From: Paenibacillus pabuli NBRC 13638
GTDB lineage: Bacteria > Bacillota > Bacilli > Paenibacillales > Paenibacillaceae
Assembly (NCBI RefSeq): GCF_001514495.1
Contig: NZ_BCNM01000008.1
Location: 1 to 64,000, forward strand
Length of the DNA stretch: 64,000 nucleotides
Direction of reading: 5' to 3'
Below are positions 43,739-52,828 of this stretch, in pieces (the stretch's first letter is position 1; every line of letters starts with the position of its first letter). The notes under the pieces were generated by a model, which was not told the origin of the DNA, searched no databases, and saw nothing but the letters and a program-made list of their open reading frames with translations. The translations under genes and the position numbers were made by a program.

Positions 43739-46700
43739 CTACTTGCTTAGATTTGCGCTCCACACCTCAATGAGTGCTTTAAGGGTCCGATTAAGCGTTG
43801 TCTTTGCTTGATCAGAAACCTCTTCCTGCTTACTCTCTTTATTCAGCTTCTTCAGTAAATTCTCCAGATGCTTGATCCCCTGCTTCCAGTCCGGCTTCTT
43901 CTTGCTGACCGCATCGACGGCATGCTCAAAACCCTTATCCAGCTGCTTCCAGATCTTCTCGTCTAACTGCCCGGCTGAGCCAAACCATTCCAGCTGCTTT
44001 CCGATGGCTGGAGCATTAATGGGGGCAGGGAGAACCGTGAAATTGTCATAGCTCGTTTCATTCATGAACGTCCGCATGCCGACTTTGCCGTGTGTGAATG
44101 GATTGCCGCTGCGGTCCGTGTAGTCGATAATCGGCTTGTTCATATCATCGACAAACACTTGGATGCGGGCACCTTGCGCAACGACTTTCACATGCTTCCA
44201 TTCATCTGTCTTCTCCTCGAGTGGCGCCCCTGTCAAATAGGTCCAGCTATAGTTCAGCTTGCCGAGATGAACGCCCTGTTTGTTCAGGTAGGCGACATAT
44301 CCTTGCACGAAATCCGCATTATTCTGATTCAGCTCCTTGCCGTGAGCCGGGTTGCTCGCCCGGAACAGAATGCCTCCGTCACCTGTATCGCTAATCAGCT
44401 TGATATCGGACTCCACGCTGTAATCCGACCAATTGGCATCGCCGATCAACGTTTTCCCGAAGCTGCCGACCGCTGCTTGATATTCGCCGATATGAGCAAC
44501 CTTCGGTTCGACCGGATTCTGATGAATCCGTATTCCTTTGAAGTCGAATTCGCCTTTCACGGTTTCGACCTTCAAGGTATGTGCACCTGCAGGGAGATAA
44601 ATGCCTTGCTTCGTCGTTGTCGCCCAGTTCTCCCAGGTAACGGAATTCGGAATATCGACTTCACCGGTTAGATCGGTTGCATCGTCGAGCCACAGACGGA
44701 CCTTCGCGCCGTCCATCGATGTAGCGGTCACGAAATCGACGTTGTACACGCCGGCCTTGGCAATATCTACGTTGTAGGCCAGCCATTCGCCGGTAGCGTT
44801 CCACCCCACATTGTAGCTGCCGCCCGCATTTCGGCGGATGTCGACCGCATCACTCCGGTATTCCGCACCGATGTTAGCGGGAGTCAGATCATGGTATCCC
44901 GTACCTTCGCCGCCTGCCTTATAATCAACAGCCTGGATAAATCCGGGCAGCACATGCGGCTTATCGAACTGGGTGAGCGATAGTCTCGTCATGTCAAACT
45001 CGCCTTTGACAATTTCGACCTTCAGTTCATGATCACCGGACGGCAGCCTAATACCGGATTTCGTCACCGACTTCCACTTATTCCAGTCGCCTGAAGCAGG
45101 AACATCCAGTATGCCTGTCAAATCAGTTGTATCATCCAACCATAGCCGGACTTGTGCATCCGTGAACGTCGTAGCTGCCCACAAGTCAAGATCGTACAGC
45201 CCCTCTTGCGCAACGTTTATGTTGTACTTCAGCCATTCGCCGGTTTGATTCCAGCCTACGATCTGATCGCCGGATGCAGCGGATCGAATGTCGACGCTAT
45301 CGGTGCGGTATTTGCCCCCAATGTTCTCAGGCGTCAAATCATGGTAGCCTACACCTTCACCGCCGGGCTTGTAATGCTCGGCTTCGATGACGCCGGGTAG
45401 CGGTATCGGCTGATCCGTCCTCGTCATCGCTATACTTGCAAAATCAAATTCTCCGTAGACCGTCTCGGCTTTCAATGTATGCTTGCCTGCTGGCAGTGTA
45501 ACACCGGATTTGCGCACTACATTCCAGATGTTCCAGTCACCAGTTTTCGGAATGTCTACAATGCCGGTTAGATCGGTCGTATCGTCAAGCCATAACCGGA
45601 TCTGACCTCCATCGAGCGTAGTAGCTACTTTGAACTCTGCATTATAGGTTCCGGCTTCCGCTACGTCAATGTTAAACTTCAGCCATTCGCCCGTCTGGTT
45701 CCAGCCGACGTTGTAACCGCCGCTGACCGGATTGGAGCGAATGTCGACTGAATCTCCTCTGTACTGGCCGCCGATGTTTTGAAGTGTATTCTCATGATAA
45801 CCGACACCTTCGCCGCCAGAGATATAGTGAACCGTACCAATCTCACCCGGGATCGGATGATAAGCGTCGTAAGCCTGCTCCTCCTCGGCAACGTCGCTCT
45901 TCACACTCCAGAAACCTTCATAGCGCTGCCAGCCGTCATCCTGGCCATCATCGAAGTTATCATAGAGAAGCGGAACGTCCGCGTGTCGGTGGAACATCAA
46001 CTTGTCCATCGAGATCGTGCCCGATACGACAGCGACCTTTATGCTATGCTCACCTCCCGGCAGTTCTACCCCATTCAGCTGTGCGGTTTCCCATCCTACA
46101 TCAGCAGTATTGGTTTCTCCAGCCAGCTCAAACTCGCCCAGCGGCTGTCCATCATCCAAAGTGAGCTGTACTTTGCTGCCCGGAGCTGCATCCGCATAAG
46201 AAAGATCGATATCGTATTTAGCCTTTTCCGCGATGTTCAGCCGGTATTGCAGCCATTCCTCCTTATCGAAAGCGGTGACATGTGAGGTGCTGTCATCTGC
46301 TTTGCCTGTATCCACACCATCTCCGCGGTAATTACCGTTGGTTCCCGGTGTCTGGTCGTGATACCCGACCCCATCGCCACCCGACAGGTAATGGACGGCC
46401 TCGACTTGGCCCGGTACTGGTTTTGCGGCGTCATAATCGCTGCTGCCGTTCACGTCGTTGCTGAAAGCGGCATAACCGAAATTAGCCTTCGCGTTCTCCG
46501 TGACGTAACCGATGCTACCGCCGCCAAGCATCACGCTGCGCGTCTCCTTCAGCATGCCGTCGACGTAGATCTTGAACGTATCTCCTGCCTTCTCAACGCG
46601 GATATTGTGCAGCTTCGTATAATCGTACCCTTCCGGCAGCGGGCTCTCCACCCATCCCAGATCGGCGCCGTTCACCCGGAACAGCGTCTTCAACGAATTG

Positions 46701-47878
46701 CTCGCTGGATCTAAAAGCGCTGTTCCGAAATTGTTATCGTCATTATAGGAGAATACGACCCCGAGCCGTTGGCCACCGGTATTGCTGGACTCAGCCAGCT
46801 GCAGGTTAAATTCTGCCGTATAGCTGCTATCGGCCGCAGCAGTGGTCAACAGTCTGTTAGTACCGGCGGCTTGCTGCCGCAAAAGGCCAGAATCAATGCT
46901 CCAGCTGACACCGTCCGCATTCGTCCACGTCGGGCTGAGTTCTGTACCATTGAACCGATCCTCGAAATCCGGCATTTCCGGATCCGGCTGTTCGGTTGCC
47001 GTCGGTCCGAGCACTGACATTTTATCCCCGTTGAACACGATCCGGTCCATTCCCAAATGGCGAAGAGGTCCGACAATGCCCTTTCCTTCGAGATTGTGGT
47101 AGATGATATAGCGGGCATCCAAGTTCGGTCCAACGACGACCGTATTATGGCCGAGACCGACTGTTGGACCTTCCGTACTGATTAAAATCGGGTTATCCGT
47201 ATCACGCACGAATCCCGTGAGCGGGTTTGAGCTGACCGCGTAATCGACCCGATAGCCTTTGCTGAATACATGGTTGCCGGTATACGTCATATAGTATTTG
47301 CCGTCACGCTTGAACAACGTAGACCCTTCCGTCCAACCTTCCATGCTTGCACCTGTATTGACGCTGTTGCCGATCGACGTTGGCGTAGGCATCGTAGCCG
47401 CTAGAATTCCCGCAGCGTCTGCATGATAGAAATACCACTTGCCATCATCGTCAATGAAGACATTGCCATCGATCGAATGCCCCAAATTGCCCGTCTGCAC
47501 AGTGAACGGGCCGGTTGGGCTCTCGCTGCGCAGCACGTAATGACCATTGCCGGCAGGAGAGGTATACATGTAGAAATATCCGTTCCAATAAACAACTTCA
47601 GGAGCGTAGGCTCCCTTCGTAACCGGATCGGTTGCGGCCAATCCTCCATAGCTCCAGTGGGTAAGGTCTGGAGAGCTCCACACTTTGACTCCGATATCGG
47701 TATCTCTTGTGCTCACATATAAATAATATGTACCGTTAAACTTCAGCACGTAAGGGTCGCCAAGTCCATATTGTCCCCATTCATCCGGCAGCGATGCCGG
47801 ATTCTTATAGGCGAATGCCGCATTAGGGGCAATCAATAGCAGCACACACAGCACGACCGTAATACTTCGTTTTAACAT
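43739..47878 (-). CDS. Secreted GH43 enzyme with four CBM6-like repeats
   Basis: A 1379-residue exported enzyme. After a short signal peptide, the GH43 propeller (about 25-310) shows GLGDPYVLKF with the base Asp, GAYAPEVVYW, GHSIDGNVFI with the second Asp, and MEGWTEGSTLFK with the acid Glu. A concanavalin-like domain follows (FEDRFNGTELSPTWTNADG). Then come four tandem CBM6-like domains, each beginning PG.I.A.HY.sGGeGvGYHD and holding NVGWNQTGEWLKFNI and VRLWLDDTTDLTG. A second concanavalin-like domain (about 1100-1290) and a helical C-terminal module like FIMAH complete it. The ATG at 47878 has GAGGTGAT upstream; a GTG four codons earlier would lie inside that site. A cre-like box lies just upstream. 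Confidence 0.88.
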   Translation of the reverse strand: MLKRSITVVLCVLLLIAPNAAFAYKNPASLPDEWGQYGLGDPYVLKFNGTYYLYVSTRDTDIGVKVWSSPDLTHWSYGGLAATDPVTKGAYAPEVVYWNGYFYMYTSPAGNGHYVLRSESPTGPFTVQTGNLGHSIDGNVFIDDDGKWYFYHADAAGILAATMPTPTSIGNSVNTGASMEGWTEGSTLFKRDGKYYMTYTGNHVFSKGYRVDYAVSSNPLTGFVRDTDNPILISTEGPTVGLGHNTVVVGPNLDARYIIYHNLEGKGIVGPLRHLGMDRIVFNGDKMSVLGPTATEQPDPEMPDFEDRFNGTELSPTWTNADGVSWSIDSGLLRQQAAGTNRLLTTAAADSSYTAEFNLQLAESSNTGGQRLGVVFSYNDDNNFGTALLDPASNSLKTLFRVNGADLGWVESPLPEGYDYTKLHNIRVEKAGDTFKIYVDGMLKETRSVMLGGGSIGYVTENAKANFGYAAFSNDVNGSSDYDAAKPVPGQVEAVHYLSGGDGVGYHDQTPGTNGNYRGDGVDTGKADDSTSHVTAFDKEEWLQYRLNIAEKAKYDIDLSYADAAPGSKVQLTLDDGQPLGEFELAGETNTADVGWETAQLNGVELPGGEHSIKVAVVSGTISMDKLMFHRHADVPLLYDNFDDGQDDGWQRYEGFWSVKSDVAEEEQAYDAYHPIPGEIGTVHYISGGEGVGYHENTLQNIGGQYRGDSVDIRSNPVSGGYNVGWNQTGEWLKFNIDVAEAGTYNAEFKVATTLDGGQIRLWLDDTTDLTGIVDIPKTGDWNIWNVVRKSGVTLPAGKHTLKAETVYGEFDFASIAMTRTDQPIPLPGVIEAEHYKPGGEGVGYHDLTPENIGGKYRTDSVDIRSAASGDQIVGWNQTGEWLKYNINVAQEGLYDLDLWAATTFTDAQVRLWLDDTTDLTGILDVPASGDWNKWKSVTKSGIRLPSGDHELKVEIVKGEFDMTRLSLTQFDKPHVLPGFIQAVDYKAGGEGTGYHDLTPANIGAEYRSDAVDIRRNAGGSYNVGWNATGEWLAYNVDIAKAGVYNVDFVTATSMDGAKVRLWLDDATDLTGEVDIPNSVTWENWATTTKQGIYLPAGAHTLKVETVKGEFDFKGIRIHQNPVEPKVAHIGEYQAAVGSFGKTLIGDANWSDYSVESDIKLISDTGDGGILFRASNPAHGKELNQNNADFVQGYVAYLNKQGVHLGKLNYSWTYLTGAPLEEKTDEWKHVKVVAQGARIQVFVDDMNKPIIDYTDRSGNPFTHGKVGMRTFMNETSYDNFTVLPAPINAPAIGKQLEWFGSAGQLDEKIWKQLDKGFEHAVDAVSKKKPDWKQGIKHLENLLKKLNKESKQEEVSDQAKTTLNRTLKALIEVWSANLSK

Positions 47879-47904
47879 CAAACTTATCACCTCATCGATT
47901 TAAT

Positions 47905-47918
47905 TAAAACGCTTTCAT
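47905..47918. promoter_or_regulatory. Cre-like CcpA site upstream of the second GH43 gene
   Basis: On the minus strand TGAAAGCGTTTTAA matches the cre consensus TGWAANCGNTNWCA at all but one position, and lies 27 bases upstream of the start codon, where bound CcpA would block transcription. Confidence 0.5.
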
Positions 47919-48156
47919 ATTATGATTGTATGGATCTTCTTTACCTGAAACCGATATCTCATCACCTCTATTCATACAATATATTTGTAATACATCGTGA
48001 GTATATCGGCATTTCCCAGGAAAAGTCAACATTTTGCTTCGAAATTCTTGAATAATCCAACGAAATATTTACTTTATTTAATTTAATACAGAATTATTGT
48101 ATTTAATCAGAGAACGATGAAGTAGTTATTTGACAGGTGACCACACCCCTAGCGAA

Positions 48157-48187
48157 TATAAAAAGAAGCTGTCCGCGACAGCTTCTT
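48157..48187 (-). terminator. Orphan minus-strand terminator
   Basis: AAGAAGCTGTC and GACAGCTTCTT pair perfectly around three bases, and TTTTATATT follows on the minus strand. The only candidate upstream is the gene fragment at 48238-48480. Confidence 0.75.
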
Positions 48188-48237
48188 CAAGATCTTAGTC
48201 AATCAACCTCATCAGCCAGACTTCCTGTCAGAGCGGC

Positions 48238-48480
48238 AGACAATCAGGACTCATTATCGCTGCCATAGCAGGCCGTACTTTGTACTCGTTGGTGTGAACA
48301 TATCAACCCAGCCGTATCCGAGTAGGTCGTCTCGAAATTATAGAAGGCTCCGTTTGCTGATGGACATCTGATCTTTCCACTTTTCCGAGCTCCTTTCAGC
48401 TAGGTTGAAGCCGGTATGCTGTAGCAATACATTGCCATACATAACCGCTAGATCTCCAGCTTCACTCAAAATGTCGCAAC
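48238..48480 (-). pseudogene. Degraded reading frame, possibly a phytanoyl-CoA dioxygenase tail
   Basis: Minus-strand frames give SEAGDLAVMYGNVLLQHTGF followed by NLAERSSEKW, which resembles the 'GDlvvm.gnvlHraG.N.S.rpR' region of phytanoyl-CoA dioxygenase-type proteins. A shifted frame gives DDLLGYGWVDMFTPTSTKYG followed by LLWQR-stop. Stops interrupt both and no start is visible. The terminator at 48157 fits its former end. The rest of 47919-48654 contains only a GTTCTTGTCC module at 48505-48560. Confidence 0.3.
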
Positions 48481-48654
48481 AGCCAGGCTACTCATGCCCT
48501 TCTATGTCTAATGGGTAAGCGGATTATGTTCTTGTCCATTCCGGTAATCCGTACAAGTTCTTAGCACACTGGTTAAGTTTCCACACTCCTGTGGCTTAAG
48601 GTAAGGCGTGGCGTGTTCACTTTATAGAAAATTAGATAATCCAAATTGCTAAGA

Positions 48655-49314
48655 TTAATATAAGTTTTTTGAAATTTTTTGTGCCATGCACTCAATTCTA
48701 GGGATCATCAAGTTGTCATCCATCAATTTGATTTTATCAGGTTTAAACAACTGAATTTTCTTTAGATTGTAATAGTCAAATAGCACCTGATACACAGTCA
48801 AATGGTTCTCCATCAGGTACTTTACATCTAAAATGTTACTTAGAATCTCATCTTGCATAATGATAAGCCTACCATCAATCTTATTAAAAAAACCCTCTTT
48901 TATTCCTTCATCATAAAAAGCCAATTCCTGATATTCTCGTTGCTTCATGGCTTCTTTTAGTCGCTCATAGTTCTCAGGATAACTATTTTCAAGTTCCCTT
49001 AAGAAAATGTCTGTGATGAACTCTTTTAATAAGATTGTTTGTTCAAATGTTTGCTGAAATCGCTGAACAAATACTTGATCAGCATCAGAATCTTCAATAA
49101 TTTCGTGGATGTATTCGACAAATGTACTCACAATAAACGAAATAATATCTTCTTTGGTAGAGAAATATTTATATAAAGTCGCCCTGCTTATATCCATAAT
49201 CTTTGAGATTTCATCCATTTTCAAACCTTGAAACCCATTTTTTCTAACGTGGAATAACAATCTATTAGTAAGCTTTTGCCTCATCTGATGTTGTTTTTCA
49301 ATCTGCCGTTCCAT
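48655..49314 (-). CDS. TetR/AcrR-family regulator, divergent from an aldo/keto reductase
   Basis: A 219-residue repressor. The N-terminal helix-turn-helix reads NGFQGLKMDEISKIMDISRA and then TLYKYFSTKEDIISFIV, the standard TetR recognition part. The C-terminal ligand domain is helical with an acidic stretch (EIIEDSDADQVFVQRFQQTF). It is transcribed away from the reductase gene starting at 49548, and the 233-base gap holds an operator-like dyad, so it probably represses that gene and itself. GGGGGCAGTTAG precedes the ATG. Confidence 0.87.
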   Translation of the reverse strand: MERQIEKQHQMRQKLTNRLLFHVRKNGFQGLKMDEISKIMDISRATLYKYFSTKEDIISFIVSTFVEYIHEIIEDSDADQVFVQRFQQTFEQTILLKEFITDIFLRELENSYPENYERLKEAMKQREYQELAFYDEGIKEGFFNKIDGRLIIMQDEILSNILDVKYLMENHLTVYQVLFDYYNLKKIQLFKPDKIKLMDDNLMIPRIECMAQKISKNLY

Positions 49315-49360
49315 CTAACTGCCCCCTTATAAATTATATTATATCTCATAATCATCATTT

Positions 49361-49404
49361 TAAACAAACTATACTAAATAGACATTTTATATACTTTTTG
49401 TTTA
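49361..49404. promoter_or_regulatory. Operator-like dyad between TetR and reductase genes
   Basis: TAAACAAACTATA (49361-49373) and TATACTTTTTGTTTA (about 49389-49404) form an imperfect inverted repeat in the divergent promoter region. The spacing is wide for a single TetR dimer, so two half-overlapping sites are possible. Confidence 0.4.
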
Positions 49405-49547
49405 CTTTATTCAACTCCCATGATATTATGTTTTTTGTTCCTATGAATAACAGTGATGAAAATTCATATTGAACGAGCTAAGATTGGATACCTTTTTATC
49501 TAGGCTTTAAACACTTAGGTGATAGAATTATTTAAGGAGGAACAAAA

Positions 49548-50546
49548 ATGCAAACCCGAAGTCTTGGTCAACAAGGTTTAAAAGTCTCTTCTATTGGTTT
49601 GGGTACGATGGGGATGACAATGGCATACGGTCCTTCAAATGAAGATGAAGCAATAGCAACTATTCGTCGAGCTTATGAGCTTGGAGTTAACTTTTTTGAT
49701 ACGGCAGAATTATATGGATATGGAAATGGTCACAATGAACAGTTGCTGGGTAAAGCTGTAAAGGATTTTCGTGACAAGGTAGTACTGGCTACCAAGTTTG
49801 GCTTTGATATGACAGCCGAGCAGATTGGAACACGTTTTAACAGCCGGCCAGAAAATATTCGTAAGGTAGCTGAGAACAGTCTTCGCTATCTGCAGACTGA
49901 TTACATTGATGTGTTCTATCAGCATATCCCAGATCCCGATGTTCCTATCGAAGAAGTAGCGGGGGTCGTCGGAGACCTTATCAAAGAAGGCAAAGTTAAA
50001 TATTTCGGTTTGAGCAACACGGGTTCAAACACAATTCGTAAAGCTCACGCGGTTACCCCGGTCTCTATGCTTCAGACTGAATACTCGATATTCGAACGCG
50101 AGATTGAGGACAACAATATACGAAAGACATTGAATGAACTCGGTATAGGTTTAGTGCCTTACGCTCCTTTAGGCAGAGGGTTCCTGACAGATGCTGTTAA
50201 ACCAGCCCAAGAGTACGCGGAAGACGATATGCGCCGTTACGACGAGCGCTGGCAAGGCGAAAATTATATTTACAATTTACGAGCAACGGAACAACTTAAT
50301 GAACTGGCTTCTAACAAAGGTATTTCTGTAGCTGAATTGGCACTGGCTTGGCTTCTCGCCCAGGGAGAAGATATCGTTCCGATCCCGGGCACACGAAGTG
50401 CTAAGCGGGTTGAGCAAAACGTTGCTGCTGCTAACGTTAAACTTACAGAAGTTGATCTTCAACGTATTAAAGAGATCCTTCCACACGGATCAGCCGGTAG
50501 CCGGTATCCAGCTGGAATGATGGAGAATTTCACAAGAGATTCATAA
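49548..50546 (+). CDS. Aldo/keto reductase
   Basis: A 332-residue NADPH-dependent TIM-barrel reductase of the AKR superfamily (AKR13/YhdN-like subgroup). The catalytic tetrad is complete: Asp51 and Tyr56 in FFDTAELYGYG, Lys83 in ATKFG, and His126 in DVFYQHIPDP. The cofactor loop IPGTRSAKRVEQN near residue 283 completes the site. It should reduce aldehydes or dicarbonyls in the cytoplasm. AAGGAGGAACAAAA precedes the ATG. It is transcribed divergently from a TetR gene that probably controls it and ends at a strong terminator. Confidence 0.93.
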   Translation: MQTRSLGQQGLKVSSIGLGTMGMTMAYGPSNEDEAIATIRRAYELGVNFFDTAELYGYGNGHNEQLLGKAVKDFRDKVVLATKFGFDMTAEQIGTRFNSRPENIRKVAENSLRYLQTDYIDVFYQHIPDPDVPIEEVAGVVGDLIKEGKVKYFGLSNTGSNTIRKAHAVTPVSMLQTEYSIFEREIEDNNIRKTLNELGIGLVPYAPLGRGFLTDAVKPAQEYAEDDMRRYDERWQGENYIYNLRATEQLNELASNKGISVAELALAWLLAQGEDIVPIPGTRSAKRVEQNVAAANVKLTEVDLQRIKEILPHGSAGSRYPAGMMENFTRDS

Positions 50547-50579
50547 TTTTTATAGAAAATTAAAAAGATGAATAAAAAA

Positions 50580-50618
50580 CAGCTAACTAAAGACATAGTC
50601 ATAGTTAGCTGTTTTTTT
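50580..50618 (+). terminator. Terminator of the aldo/keto reductase gene
   Basis: CAGCTAACTA (50580-50589) and TAGTTAGCTG (50602-50611) pair perfectly and seven T follow on the plus strand, 34 bases after the stop codon. Confidence 0.9.
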
Positions 50619-50689
50619 ATCAACACACTTAAAACTCAGTATCATCCTGTTCGAAAAATCCTATAAACTATATTTCGCTTTTTTAATAC

Positions 50690-50850
50690 CTAACCGACCG
50701 TGTTTAACCTCTCGTCGTGTCAGTTGTCCCATATCAATGTGAACATCTTCATGTATTATGGTACTTAATGAAGTTCTAACTGCATGTGCTCTATGTTTAG
50801 CTATGCATCTAAATCGGCAATCGGACCATGTTCTTGTCCCTTGACATCTA
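50690..50850. repeat. Long intergenic repeat, copy 2 (partner at 683-860)
   Basis: Shares TTTAACCTCTCGTCGTGTC, TTATGGTACTTAATGAAG, GCATGTGCTC and CGGCAATCGGACCATGTTCT with 683-860. The stretch 50619-50967 has this repeat and a short GGCCATCC/GGATGGCC hairpin near 50870-50893, followed by CTTTCTTTG on the plus strand. I see no gene. Confidence 0.65.
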
Positions 50851-50967
50851 TAGAAAAGCTTTAAGGCCATCCATCCTCTTCCGGGATGGCCCTTTCTTTG
50901 CTTAGGTTCGCCATTAGTTTCATTGATTAAGATTATTCCTCGGACATTTTCATCAAACCTAACTTTT

Positions 50968-51945
50968 CTAGTCCTTAAATTCCATGCGGGTCAACTTCTC
51001 GCTGATTTGCCAAAGTCGTTCCGCAAAATCCGGATCAATCGCCCAAGGAAATACACCTGTTAGCTTTTGGCTCAGTCCTTGTGGAGCTTCTGCCGTAATG
51101 ACTTCGGCAATATCAACATCTAAGCAGAAAACGCCGCCTTTGTCCTTAAGTTGAGGACTGGTCGCGCACCACACGCTAGTAGCAGCACCTTGTTCAGTGG
51201 TCTTTAATTCTCCAGTTGCTGCAGCCCTTTCTTCTTCTGACATAAAACGTACTAAATCGGTCATAATTCTTCCTGGATGTACGGAAAAGGCACGGACACC
51301 ATACTCATAACCACGCTTGTCCAGTGCAACGGCGAATAGCGCGTTTGCTGACTTGGATTGGCCATAGGCCTTCCACTTATCGTAATCCCTCCTTTCAAAA
51401 TTAGGATCCTCAAAATCAACGCCACCGAAGCGGATACCTGTAGAGGAAACAGATACAACCCGGGCGTTTTTCGCCTTTTTCAAGGCGGGCCATAGCATTA
51501 ACGTCAACTGAAAGTGCCCCAAATGATTAGTTGCAAATTGGGATTCGTAGCCTCGCTCGTCACGTACTAGCGGAGGTGCCATGATACCCGCATTATTGAT
51601 CAAAATATCCAGCTGTCGTCCAGAGTCCAGAAACCTTTGCGCGAATGTCTCGATAGAAGCAGGTTCGATTAGATCCAACTCTTCTAACTCAACTCGAGGG
51701 ATGCCTACAACCGATGCGAGAGCTTTCACTGGTGTACGGGCAGGAACAATGACTGTCGCTCCTGCATCAGCTAAGGCGCGGGTTGTTTCCAGTCCGACCC
51801 CTGAGTATCCCCCAGTTACAATGGCGACTTTCCCATTCAGATCAAAGCCTTTGAGTACTTCCCGTGCTGTTGTTTGCGACCCAAAGCCCGAATGGATTGG
51901 TTTTTGAAGTGTAACTTGATAGTTGTTTGCTTCTTTCATGTTCAT
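50968..51945 (-). CDS. Short-chain dehydrogenase/reductase, coupled to a MerR regulator
   Basis: A 325-residue classical SDR. The cofactor motif TGGYSGVGLE (45-54), the NNAG at 117-120, the catalytic Ser near 168 and YGQSK with Tyr194 and Lys198 are all present. The length and the C-terminal VFPWAIDPDFAERLWQISEK resemble retinol-dehydrogenase-like or protochlorophyllide-reductase-like members. Its ATG overlaps the stop of the upstream MerR gene (ATGA), so the two are co-translated. The MerR protein probably senses the substrate or an electrophile. The true substrate is unknown. Confidence 0.88.
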   Translation of the reverse strand: MNMKEANNYQVTLQKPIHSGFGSQTTAREVLKGFDLNGKVAIVTGGYSGVGLETTRALADAGATVIVPARTPVKALASVVGIPRVELEELDLIEPASIETFAQRFLDSGRQLDILINNAGIMAPPLVRDERGYESQFATNHLGHFQLTLMLWPALKKAKNARVVSVSSTGIRFGGVDFEDPNFERRDYDKWKAYGQSKSANALFAVALDKRGYEYGVRAFSVHPGRIMTDLVRFMSEEERAAATGELKTTEQGAATSVWCATSPQLKDKGGVFCLDVDIAEVITAEAPQGLSQKLTGVFPWAIDPDFAERLWQISEKLTRMEFKD

Positions 51946-52322
51946 TCATCTCCTAGTCCTGATTTTTTCATTAGGTCCTTAAAATGATCCAGTTTATAAT
52001 TCACCAATTCCAACGTTGCTTTTATTTCTACCATTTGCGATTCAATTTCGTGTTTATGCTTATAAAGTAAATCATAACATCTCTCATAATTTTGAGCAGT
52101 TGCCATGGTCAGGTATTGTTTAATTTCCTTAAGCGGCATGCCGGTTCGTTTGAGATGTGAAATAAAGATTAGTCGTTCGAGATGGATTGTGCCATATTCC
52201 CTCTGCCCGTTTTCCTTACGCTTCGTAGGCGGCAGGAGGCCAATCTTCACATAATACCGTATCGTATCGTAACTTAATCCTGACTTTTCCAAAATCTCTG
52301 CGATGGAAAACATAGAATCCAT
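51942..52322 (-). CDS. MerR-family regulator
   Basis: A 126-residue regulator. The N-terminal winged helix reads MFSIAEILEKSGLSYDTIRY followed by YVKIGLLPPTKRKENGQREY, the hallmark of the family, and then HLKRTGMPLKEIKQYLTMAT and a dimerising coiled coil. There is no cysteine metal site, so it is an organic-compound or stress sensor type (AdhR-like). It is the first gene of a two-gene unit with the SDR, overlapping by four bases. GAAGGGAGGGATAAG precedes the ATG. Confidence 0.88.
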   Translation of the reverse strand: MDSMFSIAEILEKSGLSYDTIRYYVKIGLLPPTKRKENGQREYGTIHLERLIFISHLKRTGMPLKEIKQYLTMATAQNYERCYDLLYKHKHEIESQMVEIKATLELVNYKLDHFKDLMKKSGLGDE

Positions 52323-52456
52323 CTTATCCCTCCCTTCTAATTTCAGTTAAGCTGTTTCGTATCAACCGCACCTGTATCTTAAAATATGGAGTTTACTCCA
52401 TGTCAATGCTTGGTTGTCTGCACTAATAGCACCTATCACGGGAATCGTTAGTTTGG

Positions 52457-52657
52457 GTGATGATCGAGCTTGCGAAACGGTATCCAGGTGAGACTATTAC
52501 TCATTACAGTTCGAAAATCCTCGGTAAGGGCCTGGGAAAATTAGTGGTAGCTAACTATGTATATTATTGGTTTATTTCTGTCTCAACCATTACGATGCGC
52601 GTATATGAATCAACTCTTTATCTTGGGATGGCTCCTTCCATATTTAAATCATCCTAA
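52457..52657 (+). pseudogene. Fragment of a GerAB-type spore germination permease
   Basis: The plus-strand frame reads MIELAKRYPGETITHYSSKI, then LGKGLGKLVVANYVYYWFIS and TITMRVYESTLYLGMAP. The 'ELakryPg.ti..ys..ilGk' pattern is that of GerA-operon subunit B permeases of the amino acid-polyamine superfamily. A neighbouring frame gives APITGIVSLG just before it, which would be the preceding helix after a frameshift. No start, and nothing beyond about 65 codons. Confidence 0.6.
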
Positions 52658-52683
52658 GATAGCATACAAAGTTTCGTATATAA

Positions 52684-52719
52684 CGAAAAAGGAGCAGCTG
52701 CAAACCAGCGAACTGCTCC
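52684..52719 (-). terminator. Terminator of the SDR gene at 52829
   Basis: GGAGCAG (52691-52697) and CTGCTCC (52713-52719) pair, and on the minus strand five T follow. It lies 110 bases past the SDR stop. Between them is a degenerate CCCGTTTGCGTAATG module. Confidence 0.65.
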
Positions 52720-52828
52720 ATGCTATTTTGAATTAATGTCTCCCGTTTGCGTAATGACCTGGCATATGTGATACGGTTCATCTTAACGGTTCTATGAGCG
52801 AAAAAAAGGATCCCTCTTTGATAGTTTT

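Noticed and set aside
50661..50870. 69-residue minus-strand frame with CQGTRTWS
   Set aside because: Lies in the long intergenic repeat. The matching peptide at 919-1101 is again due to the shared DNA module.
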